64,000 bases of DNA from Erythrobacteraceae bacterium (GTDB taxonomy: Bacteria > Pseudomonadota > Alphaproteobacteria > Sphingomonadales > Sphingomonadaceae): positions 78,023 to 142,022 of the forward strand of contig JAHEAX010000005.1 in assembly GCA_024642525.1 (NCBI GenBank), read 5' to 3'. Position numbers and translations under genes: made by a program. Positions 37,065-47,868 of this stretch are shown here, piece after piece. A model generated the notes under the pieces. The model worked only from the letters and a program-made list of their open reading frames with translations, ran no database searches and had not been told where the DNA came from. The first letter of the stretch is position 1. The number at the start of each line of letters is the position of its first letter.

Positions 37065-38876
37065 TCAGCCGCGCGGTTTTTTGCCGCCCTTGTATGGCTT
37101 TGCATGAACGCGTGGACCGCCCCTGCCGGTCGGGCCTTCTCCGCGCGGGCCCTCACGGCGTGGTCCGTCACGGTTGGGGCCATCTCGGCGTGGCCCGTCG
37201 CGGTTGGGGGCACCACGGGGCGGGCCCTTGCGGTGGGGCTTGCTGTTGTTGCGCGCCTGTTCGCGGGGGCCACCTTCGGACCGTTCGATGTGAACCGGAT
37301 CGTCGTCGCCTTCGGCGTTGGCCGTGCGCATCACGGCATCTTCGAACTTGTCGGCAATGGGACGCGGGACCTGGAAGAAGGTTTCTGCAGGGCCAATCCG
37401 GATTGCGCCGATTTCGTTGCGGGTAATATGACCGCGGCGGCACAGCAGCGGCAAAATCCAGCGCGGGTCGGCATTCTGGCGACGGCCAAGTTCCATGCGG
37501 AACCAGACAGTATCTTCAAAGCCGGGGCGGTGCCGGTCCTGCTGTGCTGCCTTGCGTGCTTCGGGCGTGTTCTCGATCAACTCTTCAGGCTGCGGCATGG
37601 ATGCGCGGTGGGCGCGGACCAGAGCTGCGGCGATGTCTTCTGGTGAACGTTCCGCCATCAGTTTTGCAGCCAGGTTGCGGTCTTCCTCGTCCACTTCGAC
37701 CGGCGCGAGAAGCGCTGTCAGCAACCGTTCGCGGTCCTGCTTCTGGATTTCCTGCGGCGTTGGCGCATTAATCCAGTCTGCGTTGATCTTTGCACCGCGC
37801 AGCATGGATTCAACGCGCTTGCGGCGCGGATAAGGCACCAGGATAACTGCGGTGCCCTTCTTGCCCGCGCGGCCGGTGCGGCCCGAACGGTGCTGCAATG
37901 CTTCTGCATCACGCGGGATTTCGACGTGGATCACGAGGCTTAGCGTGGGCAGGTCGATACCGCGCGCAGCAACGTCAGTGGCGACACAAACGCGTGCGCG
38001 CCGGTCGCGCAGGGCGTGCATCGCCTGGTTGCGTTCAGACTGGGAATGTTCGCCAGACAGGGCAACAACCGCAAAGCCGCGTTCCTGCAAAGTGGCATGG
38101 AGCCTGCGCACATTGTCGCGCGTGGCACAGAACAGCATGGCCGTTTCCGCTTCATGGAAACGCAGCAGGTTCACAACTGCGTTTTCAATCTCGGACGGGG
38201 AAACGGTGACGGCCTGATAGGCAATGTCGCCATGGCCGCGATCATCACCCACGGTGGAAATGCGCAAGGCATCCTGCTGGTAACGCTTGGCGAGGGCCAC
38301 GATCTGGCGCGGCATGGTGGCGCTGAACAGCAAGGTCCGGCGGCCTTCGGGCGTCGCGTCGAGAATTTCTTCCAGGTCTTCGCGGAAGCCCATGTCGAGC
38401 ATTTCGTCCGCTTCATCCAGAACCACTGCACGAAGCGCGGAAAGTTCCAGCGCGCCGCGTTCAAGATGGTCGCGCAGGCGGCCAGGCGTGCCGACCACGA
38501 TCTGTGCGCCGCCACGCAGGGCGCGGCGTTCCTTGGATGCATCCATCCCGCCGACACAAGTGGCGATACGTGCGCCGGCCTTGCCATAAAGCCACATCAG
38601 TTCGCGGCTGACCTGCAGGGCCAGTTCGCGCGTGGGCGCGATGACGAGGGCCAGCGGCGTATTGGCCTGCGGCACGGTGCCGTCTTTGCCAAGCAGCTGT
38701 TCAGCCATTGCGAGGCCGAATGCCACGGTCTTGCCAGAGCCAGTCTGGGCGGACACGACAAGGTCGCGGCCAGAGGCTTCCGCTTCGATAACAGCTGCCT
38801 GTACGGCAGTGGGTTTTTCATAGCCGCGTTCGGCCAGCGCTTCGCCAAGAAATGGCGGGAGATCGGTAAAATTCAT
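37065..38876 (-). CDS. DEAD-box RNA helicase (DeaD/CsdA type)
   Basis: The 603-residue protein has the Q motif (Gln26), Walker A AQTGSGKT (43-50), PTRELALQ, DEAD at 154-157, SAT and the C-terminal RecA domain with HRSGRTGRAGKKGTA. A DbpA-type RNA-binding domain follows (about 460-530: RMELGRRQNADPRWILPLLCRRG). The tail from about 545 is a low-complexity run of Arg/Gly/Pro/Asp repeats (RDGP, REGP, RGEGP), typical for RNA contact and condensation. DeaD-type helicases assist ribosome assembly and RNA decay, often at low temperature. Monocistronic with its own terminator. Confidence 0.93.
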   Translation of the reverse strand: MNFTDLPPFLGEALAERGYEKPTAVQAAVIEAEASGRDLVVSAQTGSGKTVAFGLAMAEQLLGKDGTVPQANTPLALVIAPTRELALQVSRELMWLYGKAGARIATCVGGMDASKERRALRGGAQIVVGTPGRLRDHLERGALELSALRAVVLDEADEMLDMGFREDLEEILDATPEGRRTLLFSATMPRQIVALAKRYQQDALRISTVGDDRGHGDIAYQAVTVSPSEIENAVVNLLRFHEAETAMLFCATRDNVRRLHATLQERGFAVVALSGEHSQSERNQAMHALRDRRARVCVATDVAARGIDLPTLSLVIHVEIPRDAEALQHRSGRTGRAGKKGTAVILVPYPRRKRVESMLRGAKINADWINAPTPQEIQKQDRERLLTALLAPVEVDEEDRNLAAKLMAERSPEDIAAALVRAHRASMPQPEELIENTPEARKAAQQDRHRPGFEDTVWFRMELGRRQNADPRWILPLLCRRGHITRNEIGAIRIGPAETFFQVPRPIADKFEDAVMRTANAEGDDDPVHIERSEGGPREQARNNSKPHRKGPPRGAPNRDGPRRDGPNRDGPRREGPRGEGPTGRGGPRVHAKPYKGGKKPRG

Positions 38877-39149
38877 GGGACTCGCATCATCAGGGGTCGC
38901 ATTTGCGACTTGGACAGGGAACGGGTCGGGCTTGTCGCAGTTTTCCTGCGAAGACCAAGGTTTAAAGGCGCGCTACCGCCAGTGCCGACCGGTCAATTCT
39001 GCCGCCCATACACACTTATCACCCGTTTGGCTTCAACTGTTTTTGTGCAAGTGCGAAAAGGCTTGCCAATTGACAGTTTGCGGTGCCGGATTGCAACCGC
39101 TCCGCCGCCGAGGCATAGAGGCCCGAGCGTCTTGAGGGGGTCATTGCAA

Positions 39150-40175
39150 ATGCCGGATCGCAGACCGCGCCCACGCGTGACATCGTTCGATGTTGCCGAA
39201 CATGCAGGCGTGAGCCAGTCGACCGTTTCGCGCGCGCTGGCCAATTCCAGCGCCATCACCGAAGCAACGCGTGCACGGGTCATCAAATCGGCCGAAGAAC
39301 TCGGCTATATGGTGGATACGCGCGCCGCGCAGCTACGGCAGGGACGCACCGGCACATTGGCCGTGGTCGTCATCTGCCGCCCGGGCGAAGCGGCGAGCGA
39401 GATCAACCCGTTCTATTTCTCCCTGCTCGGCAGCGTGTGTGCTGCTGCATCGGGGCAGGGGTATCAGACGCTGGTATCCTTCCAGGCTTCGGCGGACCAG
39501 CTGTTCGGGAAATATGAAGAAAGCGGCCAGGCAGACGGGGTCATTGTCATCGGCACCACGGCCAATGACGCAGCGTGGAATTATTTCCGCAGCATCAGCG
39601 CGGATAACCGCTCTGTCGTGTTCTGGGGTTCCCCTTTTGACGAACTGGAATGGATCAGGTCGGACAATTACGAAGGCGGCCTGATTGCGACGCGCCGCCT
39701 GATCGAGGCCGGATATCGCAATATCGTGCATCTGGGCGCGGTTGATTCGCCCCAGCGCCAGTTTCGTGAACGCTATGAAGGCTATGCCCGCGCAATGGCA
39801 GATGCGGGCCTTGTTCCGCGACTTCAGGAAGTGGATTACGATGCTGACCGCGAAACGCAAGGCCACAATGCCGTCAGCGCATTGGTTGCAAAGGGCGAGG
39901 CTTTCGATGCCCTGTTCGTGGCATGCGATTCCATTGCGCTGGGGGCCATGGAAGAATTGCGCATCCGCGGGATTTCGGTGCCGGACCAATGCGGTCTGAT
40001 CGGATTTGACGGCATACGCGAAGGCATCCACACCTCGCCCCCGCTGACGTCGATCGAACCGGATTTCGACGTGGCAGGCGCGATGCTGGTTGCCAATGTG
40101 CTGGGTGAAAGCAGCCATAGGCTTGCCGAACGCCGGGTTCCGGTCCGGCTTCTGGACCGCGGCAGCGTCAGGTAA
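39150..40175 (+). CDS. LacI/GalR-family transcriptional regulator
   Basis: The open frame runs far upstream, but GAGGGGG lies ten bases before the ATG at 39150, giving a normal 341-residue protein. The N-terminal helix-turn-helix is TSFDVAEHAGVSQSTVSRALANS (about 11-33) with the hinge-helix LGYMVDTRAAQLRQGRTGTLAVV; the remainder is a periplasmic-binding-protein-like effector domain. No sugar transport or catabolic gene is adjacent, so the target and ligand are unknown. The 273-base upstream gap contains TTGACA at about 39070 but no matching -10 that I trust. Confidence 0.92.
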   Translation: MPDRRPRPRVTSFDVAEHAGVSQSTVSRALANSSAITEATRARVIKSAEELGYMVDTRAAQLRQGRTGTLAVVVICRPGEAASEINPFYFSLLGSVCAAASGQGYQTLVSFQASADQLFGKYEESGQADGVIVIGTTANDAAWNYFRSISADNRSVVFWGSPFDELEWIRSDNYEGGLIATRRLIEAGYRNIVHLGAVDSPQRQFRERYEGYARAMADAGLVPRLQEVDYDADRETQGHNAVSALVAKGEAFDALFVACDSIALGAMEELRIRGISVPDQCGLIGFDGIREGIHTSPPLTSIEPDFDVAGAMLVANVLGESSHRLAERRVPVRLLDRGSVR

Positions 40176-40315
40176 GGCAGGCCCGCCGTTGGCGCGAAAC
40201 GGGGTTTATTGATCTTTCTTTCTAAATGGCGTGGGCGTTGCTGCCCTGATCATTACCTGCGTCACGGCTGTTGATGGCCGATTAATCAGGCGCGATAGAA
40301 AAACCTCGCTTGCAG

Positions 40316-40335
40316 ATATAAGAATATCTTTATAT
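40316..40335 (+). promoter_or_regulatory. Predicted SahR operator
   Basis: ATATAAGAATATCTTTATAT is a 20-base palindrome matching its own complement at 16 of 20 positions. It lies 12 bases before the sahR ATG, between a possible -35 (TTGCAG, 40310-40315) and -10 (TATATT, 40331-40336). With no ribosome-binding site visible, the transcript may be leaderless or nearly so. Binding here would block transcription of sahR-metF-metH. Confidence 0.7.
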
Positions 40336-40347
40336 TCCATTCTGACA

Positions 40348-41334
40348 ATGCGAACTGAAACCATCATTCGGGCTCTTGCGGACCCGACCCGGCTCAGGAT
40401 CATGCGTCTTATTGGCGTGATGGAACTGGCTGTGGGCGAACTTGCGCAAGTGCTCGGCCAAAGCCAGCCGCGCGTTTCGCGCCATGTCGGCATCCTGTGC
40501 GATGCAGGTCTTTCAGAACGCCACCGTGAAGGAAGCTGGGTCTTCCTGCGCGCAAGCACGGGCCGTGAACGTGGCAGCCCGATCGGCGAAGCAGTCGCCC
40601 ATCTGCTGGCAATTGCAGAGCGCGAAGACGAGGCATTTGCCAAGGTCTGTGATGACGACCGGAAGCATCTGGCAGCTATCCGCGCGACGCGCGAGGAAAA
40701 TGCCGCCAGTTTCTTTGCTGCCCATGCGGAAGACTGGGACCAGCTGCGCAGTCTGCACAGCCCGGACCAGATGGTTGAAGAACGTCTGGTAGAAGCCTTG
40801 GGCGACCAGGGATTGGGCAATGTGCTCGACATCGGCACCGGGACAGGGCGGATGGCAGAACTGTTCGCACCTCGTGCCGATACGATAGTGGCCCTGGACA
40901 AGAGCCTCGACATGCTGAGAGTGGCGCGCGCCAAGCTGCAGCATCTGCCGGCCGATGCTGTCGAACTGGTGCAGGGCGATTTTGGCGCACTGCCATTCGG
41001 ACCTGAAAGGTTCGATACGGTTCTGCTCCATCAGGTCCTTCATTTTGCGCAGGACCCCGCCGCTGCCCTTATCGAAGCTGCACGCGTCACTCGGCCTAGC
41101 GGACGTATCGCGATCATCGATTTTGCGGGCCACGCCCGTGAAGAACTGCGGGACCGGTATGCCCATGCGCGGCTTGGCTTCACTGATGGTGCCATGGCCA
41201 GCATGCTGTCGGACGCTGGCTACAAGCCCTTGCCGCCTATCGCGCTCAAAGGCGGGGAACTGGTTGTAAAAATCTGGCTGGGCCTGCGCGGCGCTGGCCT
41301 TGAACCTGTCGAAACTGAAAAGAGCTACTCATGA
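40348..41334 (+). CDS. sahR: SahR-type ArsR regulator fused to a SAH-sensing methyltransferase domain
   Basis: The 328-residue protein starts at 40348 (MRTETIIRALADPTRLRIMRLI). Residues 1-75 are an ArsR winged helix (ELAQVLGQSQPRVSRHVGIL) without the metal-binding cysteines of metal sensors. Residues 115-300 are a SAM-dependent methyltransferase-like domain with VLDIGTGTGRM (159-169) and HQVLHFAQDP. In SahR this domain binds S-adenosylhomocysteine, releasing repression of SAM-cycle genes. The downstream metF and metH genes, coupled by ATGA overlaps, and the palindrome upstream strongly support this identification, as opposed to an independent methyltransferase. Confidence 0.88.
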   Translation: MRTETIIRALADPTRLRIMRLIGVMELAVGELAQVLGQSQPRVSRHVGILCDAGLSERHREGSWVFLRASTGRERGSPIGEAVAHLLAIAEREDEAFAKVCDDDRKHLAAIRATREENAASFFAAHAEDWDQLRSLHSPDQMVEERLVEALGDQGLGNVLDIGTGTGRMAELFAPRADTIVALDKSLDMLRVARAKLQHLPADAVELVQGDFGALPFGPERFDTVLLHQVLHFAQDPAAALIEAARVTRPSGRIAIIDFAGHAREELRDRYAHARLGFTDGAMASMLSDAGYKPLPPIALKGGELVVKIWLGLRGAGLEPVETEKSYS

Positions 41335-42260
41335 CCATTCCCCTCGATGTCTCGGATGAGGCGAAGCGGGCGTTTGACGCGCCGCTTTTCGCATCCCTGC
41401 CGGGCGACATTTCCGCTTCCTTCGAATTTTTCCCGCCCAAGACCGAGAAAATGGAAGCGATGCTGTGGGATTCGGTCCAGCAGCTGAAGCCGCTTGGTCC
41501 CGACTTTGTATCGGTAACCTATGGCGCAGGCGGCTCAACCCGCGAACGCACACATAATACGGTCGCCCGGATCATTGCAGAGGCACACATCCCTGCGGCC
41601 GCGCATCTTACCTGCGTCGATGCGTCAAAGGCGGAAATCCGCGAAGTGGCCGAGCATTATTGGGAAGCCGGCGTGCGTCACATCGTCGCGCTGAGGGGCG
41701 ACATGGGCGAACCAGGTGCGCCTTTTGTCCCGCACCCTGATGGCTATGCCAATGCCGCCGAACTGGTCGCAGGCCTGAAGAAAATTGCCGATTTCGACAT
41801 TTCGGTGGCGGCTTATCCCGAAACCCATCCCGATGCGGTTTGCCCCGATAGCGATATCGACAATCTGAAGCGCAAACTGGATGCCGGTGCCAGCCGAGCG
41901 ATCACGCAGTTCTTCTTTTCGCCAGAAGTTTTCTTCCGGTTTAAGGACAAGCTTGCTGCCAAGGGTATCGATGCGCCAATCCTGCCGGGCATCCTGCCGG
42001 TGACCAATGTGGCGCAGGCCCGAAAGTTTGCAGGTGCCTGCGGTGCCGAAATACCGGCATGGATGGACGGACTTTTCGAGGGGCTGGATGAACGCCCTGC
42101 AGCGCGCCAACTGGTTGCCGCCACGATTTCTGCCGAACTGTGCCGCCGTCTTTATGCAGGCGGCGTTCGCCAGTTCCATTTCTACACTTTGAACAGGGCC
42201 GATCTTGCCTATGCGATCTGCCATTTGCTCGGCATGCGCCCGAACGGGGAAAACCAATGA
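41331..42260 (+). CDS. metF: 5,10-methylenetetrahydrofolate reductase
   Basis: MetF reduces methylene-tetrahydrofolate to methyl-tetrahydrofolate, the methyl donor for methionine. The 309-residue FAD-containing TIM barrel shows SFEFFPPKTEKME (catalytic Glu region), VSVTYGAGGSTRERT, HLTCVDASKAEI and VAAYPETHPDA. It overlaps sahR upstream and metH downstream by four bases each, so the set is one translationally coupled operon under SahR control. Confidence 0.96.
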   Translation: MTIPLDVSDEAKRAFDAPLFASLPGDISASFEFFPPKTEKMEAMLWDSVQQLKPLGPDFVSVTYGAGGSTRERTHNTVARIIAEAHIPAAAHLTCVDASKAEIREVAEHYWEAGVRHIVALRGDMGEPGAPFVPHPDGYANAAELVAGLKKIADFDISVAAYPETHPDAVCPDSDIDNLKRKLDAGASRAITQFFFSPEVFFRFKDKLAAKGIDAPILPGILPVTNVAQARKFAGACGAEIPAWMDGLFEGLDERPAARQLVAATISAELCRRLYAGGVRQFHFYTLNRADLAYAICHLLGMRPNGENQ

Positions 42261-43303
42261 CGCCGCGTGAAAGGCTGAAGGCCGAAGCAGCCAAGCGCGT
42301 GCTTATTTTCGATGGCGCGTTTGGCACACAGATCCAGAGTCGCAAGCTGCAGGAAGCCGATTACGCTGGCAACCTTGGGCTTTCGGCAGATCAGAAGGGC
42401 AACAATGATATTCTGGCGCTGACCAGGCCCGATGTGATTTCCGAAATTACCCGCGCTTACTTCGAGGCAGGTTCGGACGTGGTTTCGACCAACACGTTTT
42501 CTGCCAACATCATTTCGCAGGCCGATTACGCGGCAGAGCATCTGGTTGCGGAAATCAACCTTGCGTCAGGCCGGATCGCCCGCGCGCTGGCGGATGAATA
42601 TGAGGCGAAGGATGGTCGCCCGCGGTTTGTTGCAGGCGCAATCGGGCCGACCAACAAGACCCTGTCGCTCTCGCCCGATGTGGAAGACCCCGGCTTCCGC
42701 GAGATTACTTTCGACTATCTGGTGGATGTCTATCACCAGCAGGCTGCCGCGCTGGTTGAAGGGGGTGCCGATTTCATCCTGGTTGAAACCATTTTCGATA
42801 CGCTGAATGCCAAGGCCGCCATCTTTGCCATCCGCAAGCTGGAGCGCGAATTGGGGCGTGATGTGCCGATCATGCTTTCCATGACGCTGACCGATCTTTC
42901 GGGGCGGAACCTGTCGGGCCACACGGTGGAGGCGTTCTGGTACGCCGTCCGCCATGCCAACCCTGTCACCATCGGCCTCAATTGTTCGTTCGGCGCAGAA
43001 CAGCTGCGGCCGCATATCCAGCTGCTCAGCCGGATCGCGGACACGCTGCTGCTGGCCTATCCCAATGCGGGCCTGCCCAATGAACTGGGCGAATATGACG
43101 AAGAACCCCACACCACTGCGGGCCTCGTTTCCGAATGGGCAGATCATGGCCAGGTGAATATTCTGGGCGGGTGCTGCGGCTCAACGCCGGAACATATTTC
43201 GGCCATTGCCGCAGCTGTCGCAGGCTCTGCCCCGCGTGAAATTCCCCGGCCCGCCACCGTGACCCGGCTTGCCGGGCTCGAACCTTTTACCTTGGCCGCC
43301 TGA
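42257..43303 (+). CDS. metH: Methionine synthase, homocysteine-binding module (split MetH)
   Basis: The 348-residue protein corresponds to the N-terminal homocysteine-binding domain of cobalamin-dependent methionine synthase: [21 protein letters not shown] at the start, [16 protein letters not shown], and zinc cysteines in GLNCSFGA and [11 protein letters not shown]. The ATG at 42257 overlaps metF, so the longer open frame is not used. The other MetH modules are encoded by the next gene, 17 bases downstream, showing that the enzyme is split in two. Confidence 0.94.
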   Translation: MTPRERLKAEAAKRVLIFDGAFGTQIQSRKLQEADYAGNLGLSADQKGNNDILALTRPDVISEITRAYFEAGSDVVSTNTFSANIISQADYAAEHLVAEINLASGRIARALADEYEAKDGRPRFVAGAIGPTNKTLSLSPDVEDPGFREITFDYLVDVYHQQAAALVEGGADFILVETIFDTLNAKAAIFAIRKLERELGRDVPIMLSMTLTDLSGRNLSGHTVEAFWYAVRHANPVTIGLNCSFGAEQLRPHIQLLSRIADTLLLAYPNAGLPNELGEYDEEPHTTAGLVSEWADHGQVNILGGCCGSTPEHISAIAAAVAGSAPREIPRPATVTRLAGLEPFTLAA

Positions 43304-43320
43304 AGGCGACAGGACAGAAA

Positions 43321-45945
43321 ATGACCACTCCTACTGGATCGCAGTTCGTGAACATCGGCGAACGAACGAACGTGACCGGATCTGCCCGGTTCAAGAAACT
43401 TGTCATGGCAGACGATTACGCAGCAGCCGTCGAAGTGGCGCGCCAGCAGGTCGATAATGGCGCGCAGATCATCGATGTGAACATGGATGAAGGCCTGCTC
43501 GATGCAGTCCACGCCATGACCACCTTTCTCAAGCTGATTGCCGCAGAACCGGATATTGCCCGTGTTCCGGTGATGATCGACAGTTCCAAGTGGGATGTCA
43601 TCGAACAGGGTCTGAAATGCGTTTCGGGCAAGCCGATCGTCAATTCCATTTCCATGAAGGAAGGCGAAGAAGCCTTCCTCGAACAAGCGCGCAAATGCAT
43701 GGATTACGGCGCTGCCGTAGTGGTGATGGCATTCGATGAAACGGGCCAGGCCGATACAAAACAGCGCAAGGTCGAGATTTGCGCGCGTGCGTATGATTTG
43801 CTGACCGGCATTGGTTTCCCGCCTGAAGATATCATTTTCGACCCCAACATTTTCGCTGTCGCGACCGGTATTGAAGACCATGATCGCTATGGCCTCGATT
43901 TCATCGAAGCCGTGCGCGAGATCAAGGCGCGCTGCCCCCATGCCAAGACATCAGGCGGCCTTTCGAACCTCAGCTTCAGCTTCCGCGGCAATGAAACCGT
44001 GCGCCGGGCCATGCATTCGGTGTTTCTTTACCACGCCATCCCTGCGGGGCTGGACATGGCCATCGTCAATGCCGGGCAGCTCGACATTTATGACCAGATC
44101 GACCCTGTGCTGCGCGAAGCATGCGAGGATGTGATCCTGATGCGGCCGGTGGCAGGTGATGCCACGGCCACCGAACGGCTGATCGACCTTGCCGAAAGCT
44201 ACAAGGGCCAGGACCCTGTGGCCGAAAAACAGGCTGCCGAATGGCGCGGCTGGCCGGTTGAAAAACGCCTCGAACATGCACTGGTGAAGGGTATCGATGC
44301 CGACATCGTGTCCGATACCGAAGAAATGCGCGCATTGACCGAACAGCGCGGCGGACGGCCGATCGAAGTGATCGAAGGTCCGCTGATGGACGGCATGAAC
44401 GTGGTTGGCGACCTGTTCGGCAGCGGCCAGATGTTCCTGCCGCAAGTGGTGAAGTCCGCCCGTGTCATGAAAAAGGCTGTTGCCCACCTCATTCCCTTCA
44501 TCGAAGCGGAAAAGGAAGAAGGCGCAAAAGCCAAGGGCAAGATCATCATGGCGACCGTGAAGGGCGACGTGCATGATATCGGCAAGAATATCGTCGGCGT
44601 GGTCCTGCAGTGCAACGGCTATGAAGTAATCGACCTCGGCGTCATGGTGCCATGGCCAAAAATCCTCGAAACCACGAAAGCCGAAGGAGCGGATATGATC
44701 GGTCTCTCCGGTCTTATCACTCCGTCGCTCGACGAAATGGTAACCGTGGCGGAAGAAATGCAGCGTGCCGGCATGACCATGCCGCTGCTGATCGGCGGTG
44801 CGACCACAAGCAAGGTGCATACTGCGCTCAGGATCGAACCGGCCTATACCGGCCCTGTCATTCATGTGCTGGATGCCAGCCGTGCTGTCGGTGTGGCGTC
44901 GAAGCTGTTGTCTGACACTCTGCGCGATGATTTTGTAGCTGAAGTCGCCGCCGATTATGCCCATGTGCGCGATGTGCGGGCGGGCAAGGTTCAAAGCGAT
45001 CTGTTGAGCCTGCAGGATGCGCGGGCAAACGGTTTTGTCGCTGACATGAGCGACAAGTCAGCCCCGCCGCTGGAACCGGGCATTCATGTGTTTGAAGACT
45101 GGTCGCTGGCAGACCTGCGTGAATGCATCGACTGGACACCGTTTTTCCGCGCGTGGGAACTTCACGGCACCTATCCCGCGATACTGAAAGATGAAGTCGT
45201 CGGCGAAAGCGCGCAGTCGCTGTTCGAAGATGCGCAGGCGATGCTGGACCGGATAATCAGCGAGAAATGGCTGACCGCCAAGGCTGTCTGCGGCTTCTGG
45301 CCCTGCGCGCGAGACGGCGATGATGTGACCATCCATCTTGAAACAGAAGATCACGTGGTCATTCCGTTCTTGCGCCAGCAGGTGAAGAAATCGCGCGACA
45401 GGGCCAATTACTGCCTTGCCGATTTCATCGATCCGGTAGGCGACTGGATTGGCGGCTTTGCCGTGGGTATCCACGGGATTGACGAACATTCGGCACGTTT
45501 CCAGGCGGAAAATGACGATTATTCGGACATCCTTCTGAAGGCGCTGGCCGACCGTTTTGCCGAAGCAATGGCAGAACGGCTGCACCAGCATGTGCGGACG
45601 GATTTGTGGGGCTATTCCCCTGCCGAGCAGCTGACCAACGAAGCGCTGATCAAGGAACAATATCGCGGTATCCGGCCTGCGCCTGGCTATCCTGCCTGCC
45701 CTGACCATAGCCTCAAGCCGATCCTGTTCGACTTGCTGGATGCGCCGGGCAATGCCGGTCTGACGCTGACTGAAAGCTATGCGATGTGGCCGACTTCGGC
45801 AGTGAGCGGATTCTATTTCTCCCACCCTGATTCGTCATATTTCGGCGTGGCGCGCATCGGGCGCGACCAGCTGGAAGACTATGCGGCGCGGCGCGGGGTT
45901 GATCTTTCCACCGCAGAACGCTGGCTGAGGCCCAATCTCGATTGA
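43321..45945 (+). CDS. metH: Methionine synthase, folate-, B12- and activation modules (split MetH)
   Basis: The 874-residue protein carries the remaining MetH modules in order: pterin-binding barrel ([16 protein letters not shown] at the start, [10 protein letters not shown]), cobalamin cap and Rossmann domain with the DxHxxG motif [13 protein letters not shown] near residue 420 whose histidine ligates cobalt, and the SAM-dependent activation domain ending with [15 protein letters not shown]. It needs the separate homocysteine module upstream to be functional. Dependence on vitamin B12 follows. The gene ends the SahR operon. Confidence 0.95.
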   Translation: MTTPTGSQFVNIGERTNVTGSARFKKLVMADDYAAAVEVARQQVDNGAQIIDVNMDEGLLDAVHAMTTFLKLIAAEPDIARVPVMIDSSKWDVIEQGLKCVSGKPIVNSISMKEGEEAFLEQARKCMDYGAAVVVMAFDETGQADTKQRKVEICARAYDLLTGIGFPPEDIIFDPNIFAVATGIEDHDRYGLDFIEAVREIKARCPHAKTSGGLSNLSFSFRGNETVRRAMHSVFLYHAIPAGLDMAIVNAGQLDIYDQIDPVLREACEDVILMRPVAGDATATERLIDLAESYKGQDPVAEKQAAEWRGWPVEKRLEHALVKGIDADIVSDTEEMRALTEQRGGRPIEVIEGPLMDGMNVVGDLFGSGQMFLPQVVKSARVMKKAVAHLIPFIEAEKEEGAKAKGKIIMATVKGDVHDIGKNIVGVVLQCNGYEVIDLGVMVPWPKILETTKAEGADMIGLSGLITPSLDEMVTVAEEMQRAGMTMPLLIGGATTSKVHTALRIEPAYTGPVIHVLDASRAVGVASKLLSDTLRDDFVAEVAADYAHVRDVRAGKVQSDLLSLQDARANGFVADMSDKSAPPLEPGIHVFEDWSLADLRECIDWTPFFRAWELHGTYPAILKDEVVGESAQSLFEDAQAMLDRIISEKWLTAKAVCGFWPCARDGDDVTIHLETEDHVVIPFLRQQVKKSRDRANYCLADFIDPVGDWIGGFAVGIHGIDEHSARFQAENDDYSDILLKALADRFAEAMAERLHQHVRTDLWGYSPAEQLTNEALIKEQYRGIRPAPGYPACPDHSLKPILFDLLDAPGNAGLTLTESYAMWPTSAVSGFYFSHPDSSYFGVARIGRDQLEDYAARRGVDLSTAERWLRPNLD

Positions 45946-46002
45946 CCGCAACACTGCAATCGACCAAAGGATTTTTGTCGCCGGGGGAGTGATTCCCCGG
46001 CC

Positions 46003-46220
46003 ACATCGCGGGAGAGATCGCATGCTTTTGCCGGCATGCGGCGCCGAAGGAGCAACCGCCCCGGAAACTCTCAGGCAAATGGACCGCGATGTGGCAGACA
46101 CTCTGGAAAGCGAATTTCGGCTAATGCAATAGGCCGCGGTTCCACCGAAGGGGTAATCCTGCACCGCCTGCGACCGGCGGTCAGGGCGAAGCTCTCAGGT
46201 TTCCCGACAGAGGGGGTGTG
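46003..46220 (+). ncRNA. Tandem glycine riboswitch
   Basis: Two glycine aptamers lie in the 325-base leader between metH and gcvT. Aptamer 1 is closed by ACATCGCG (46003-46010) with CGCGATGT (46085-46092) and contains GGCGCCGAAGGAGCAA and ACTCTCAGGCAAA. Aptamer 2 (about 46098-46219) contains CACCGAAGGGGTAATCC, GCTCTCAGGTTTCCCGAC and AGAGGGGG. These are the conserved cores of the gcvT element. No terminator-like T tract follows, so control may act on translation of gcvT. An extra hairpin GCCGGGG/CCCCGGC precedes it at about 45980-46001. Confidence 0.95.
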
Positions 46221-46270
46221 GTGAAAGTGCTTCTGCGCGGGGCATTGCCATATCTGCCGGGGACTGCCGA

Positions 46271-47428
46271 GTGAGCGAAGACCAGACCGAAACCCATCCA
46301 GACGATCTGCCTGAAGTGCAGGTGCTGCCGCTTGACGCGTGGCACCGGACGAAAGGCGGCCGGATGGTCGATTTCGCAGGCTATCAGATGCCCATCCAGT
46401 ATGAAGGCATCGTTGCCGAACATGACTGGACGCGCAGCCATGCCTCGCTGTTTGACGTGAGCCATATGGGGCAGCTCTCGCTCGAGGGCGAAGGCGCGGC
46501 AGAGGCGCTGGAGACCCTGCTGCCGGGCGACATTACCGGGCTGAAGCCGGGGCGGATGCGCTATTCGCTGATGCTTGATGAAAACGGCGGCGTGCTGGAC
46601 GATCTGATCGTCACCAATGTCGGCCAGCATCTGGGACTGGTTGTGAACGGCGCGGTAAAATGGGATGATATTGCCCATCTGCGCGAACATCTGCCCGATG
46701 AAATCACCCTGACGCACCATGCCGAGCAGGCATTGCTGGCATTGCAGGGGCCGGAAGCCGCCGCTGTGCTTGAAACGATAATTCCAGGGGTTGGCGAACT
46801 GGTCTTCATGACGGCTGGCGGTTTTGACTGGAACGGCACATCCGTCTGGGTCAGCCGCGCGGGATATACCGGTGAAGACGGCTTTGAAATCTCCGTTCCT
46901 GCCGACAAGGCCGAGGCGCTGGCCAATGCGTTGGTGGCTGACAGCAGGGTAAAGCCTGCTGGTCTTGGCGCGCGCGACAGCCTGCGGCTGGAAGCCGGCT
47001 TACCGCTTTACGGGCATGATCTAGATACAGATATCGACCCTGTTTCTGCCGATCTCCTGTTTGCGCTGACGAAGAAACGCCGCGAAACGGGCGGCTGGAT
47101 GGGCCATGAAAGCGTGGCCCGCGTTTTGGCGCAAGGGCCGTCTGTGAAACGCATTGGCCTGGTGCTGGACGGACGTTTGCCTGCCCGCGAAGGCGCGTTG
47201 GTGTTTGCCGGTGATACGCAAGTGGGCAAGGTCACATCGGGCGGATTTTCGCCCACGCTCGGCCATCCCGTTGCCATGGCCTATGTCGCGATATCACACG
47301 CGGCCATTGGCACCCCCTTGCAACTCGAAGTCAGGGGCAAACGGCTGGATGCGCGCGTCGCGCCGATGCCGTTTGTGCCGCAGAATTACTATCGTGGTCC
47401 AACTTCCATTTCAGGAGACCCAAAATGA
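46271..47428 (+). CDS. gcvT: Glycine cleavage system T protein (aminomethyltransferase)
   Basis: GcvT transfers the methylene group from the lipoyl-bound intermediate to tetrahydrofolate, releasing ammonia. The 385-residue protein shows [43 protein letters not shown] and [20 protein letters not shown]. The start is GTG at 46271 with GGGGA seven bases upstream. It is the first gene behind the glycine riboswitch and overlaps gcvH by four bases. Confidence 0.95.
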   Translation: MSEDQTETHPDDLPEVQVLPLDAWHRTKGGRMVDFAGYQMPIQYEGIVAEHDWTRSHASLFDVSHMGQLSLEGEGAAEALETLLPGDITGLKPGRMRYSLMLDENGGVLDDLIVTNVGQHLGLVVNGAVKWDDIAHLREHLPDEITLTHHAEQALLALQGPEAAAVLETIIPGVGELVFMTAGGFDWNGTSVWVSRAGYTGEDGFEISVPADKAEALANALVADSRVKPAGLGARDSLRLEAGLPLYGHDLDTDIDPVSADLLFALTKKRRETGGWMGHESVARVLAQGPSVKRIGLVLDGRLPAREGALVFAGDTQVGKVTSGGFSPTLGHPVAMAYVAISHAAIGTPLQLEVRGKRLDARVAPMPFVPQNYYRGPTSISGDPK

Positions 47429-47796
47429 GCCGTTATTTCACCGACGAACATGAATGGATCGAAGTCGAAGGCGATACTGCTACCATCGGCATCACCGATT
47501 ACGCGCAAAGCCAGCTGGGCGATATCGTCTTTGTCGAAGTGCCGGCAGCAGGCACGCAAGTGACCAAGGGCGCCGATGCAGCAGTTGTGGAATCGGTAAA
47601 AGCAGCGTCGGACGTTTACGCGCCGATCGCCGGCACTGTGCTGGAAGGCAATCCTGCGCTGGAAGAAGATCCGGCGCTGGTCAACACGGCCCCTGAAACC
47701 GACGGCTGGTTCTTCAAGCTCAAGGTCGCTGATGCAAGCGAACTCGAAGGCCTGATGGACGAAGCTGCCTACAAGGCATTTGTCGAAGGCCTTTAA
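47425..47796 (+). CDS. gcvH: Glycine cleavage system H protein
   Basis: The 123-residue lipoyl carrier shuttles the aminomethyl group between P and T proteins. The lipoylated lysine is Lys59 in [27 protein letters not shown] starts the fold and the C-terminal [12 protein letters not shown] is typical. Translationally coupled to gcvT. Confidence 0.96.
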   Translation: MSRYFTDEHEWIEVEGDTATIGITDYAQSQLGDIVFVEVPAAGTQVTKGADAAVVESVKAASDVYAPIAGTVLEGNPALEEDPALVNTAPETDGWFFKLKVADASELEGLMDEAAYKAFVEGL

Positions 47797-47868
47797 AGTC
47801 TGTGCCGGAAACGGCGGATGATGCTGAACTGATCCCGGCAAAGCGCGGGATTACGAGGAAAAACAACG

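Noticed and set aside
38016..39149. Long N-terminal extension of the LacI regulator
   Set aside because: The extension is antisense to the DEAD-box helicase; a strong ribosome-binding site precedes the ATG at 39150, which gives a normal-length regulator.
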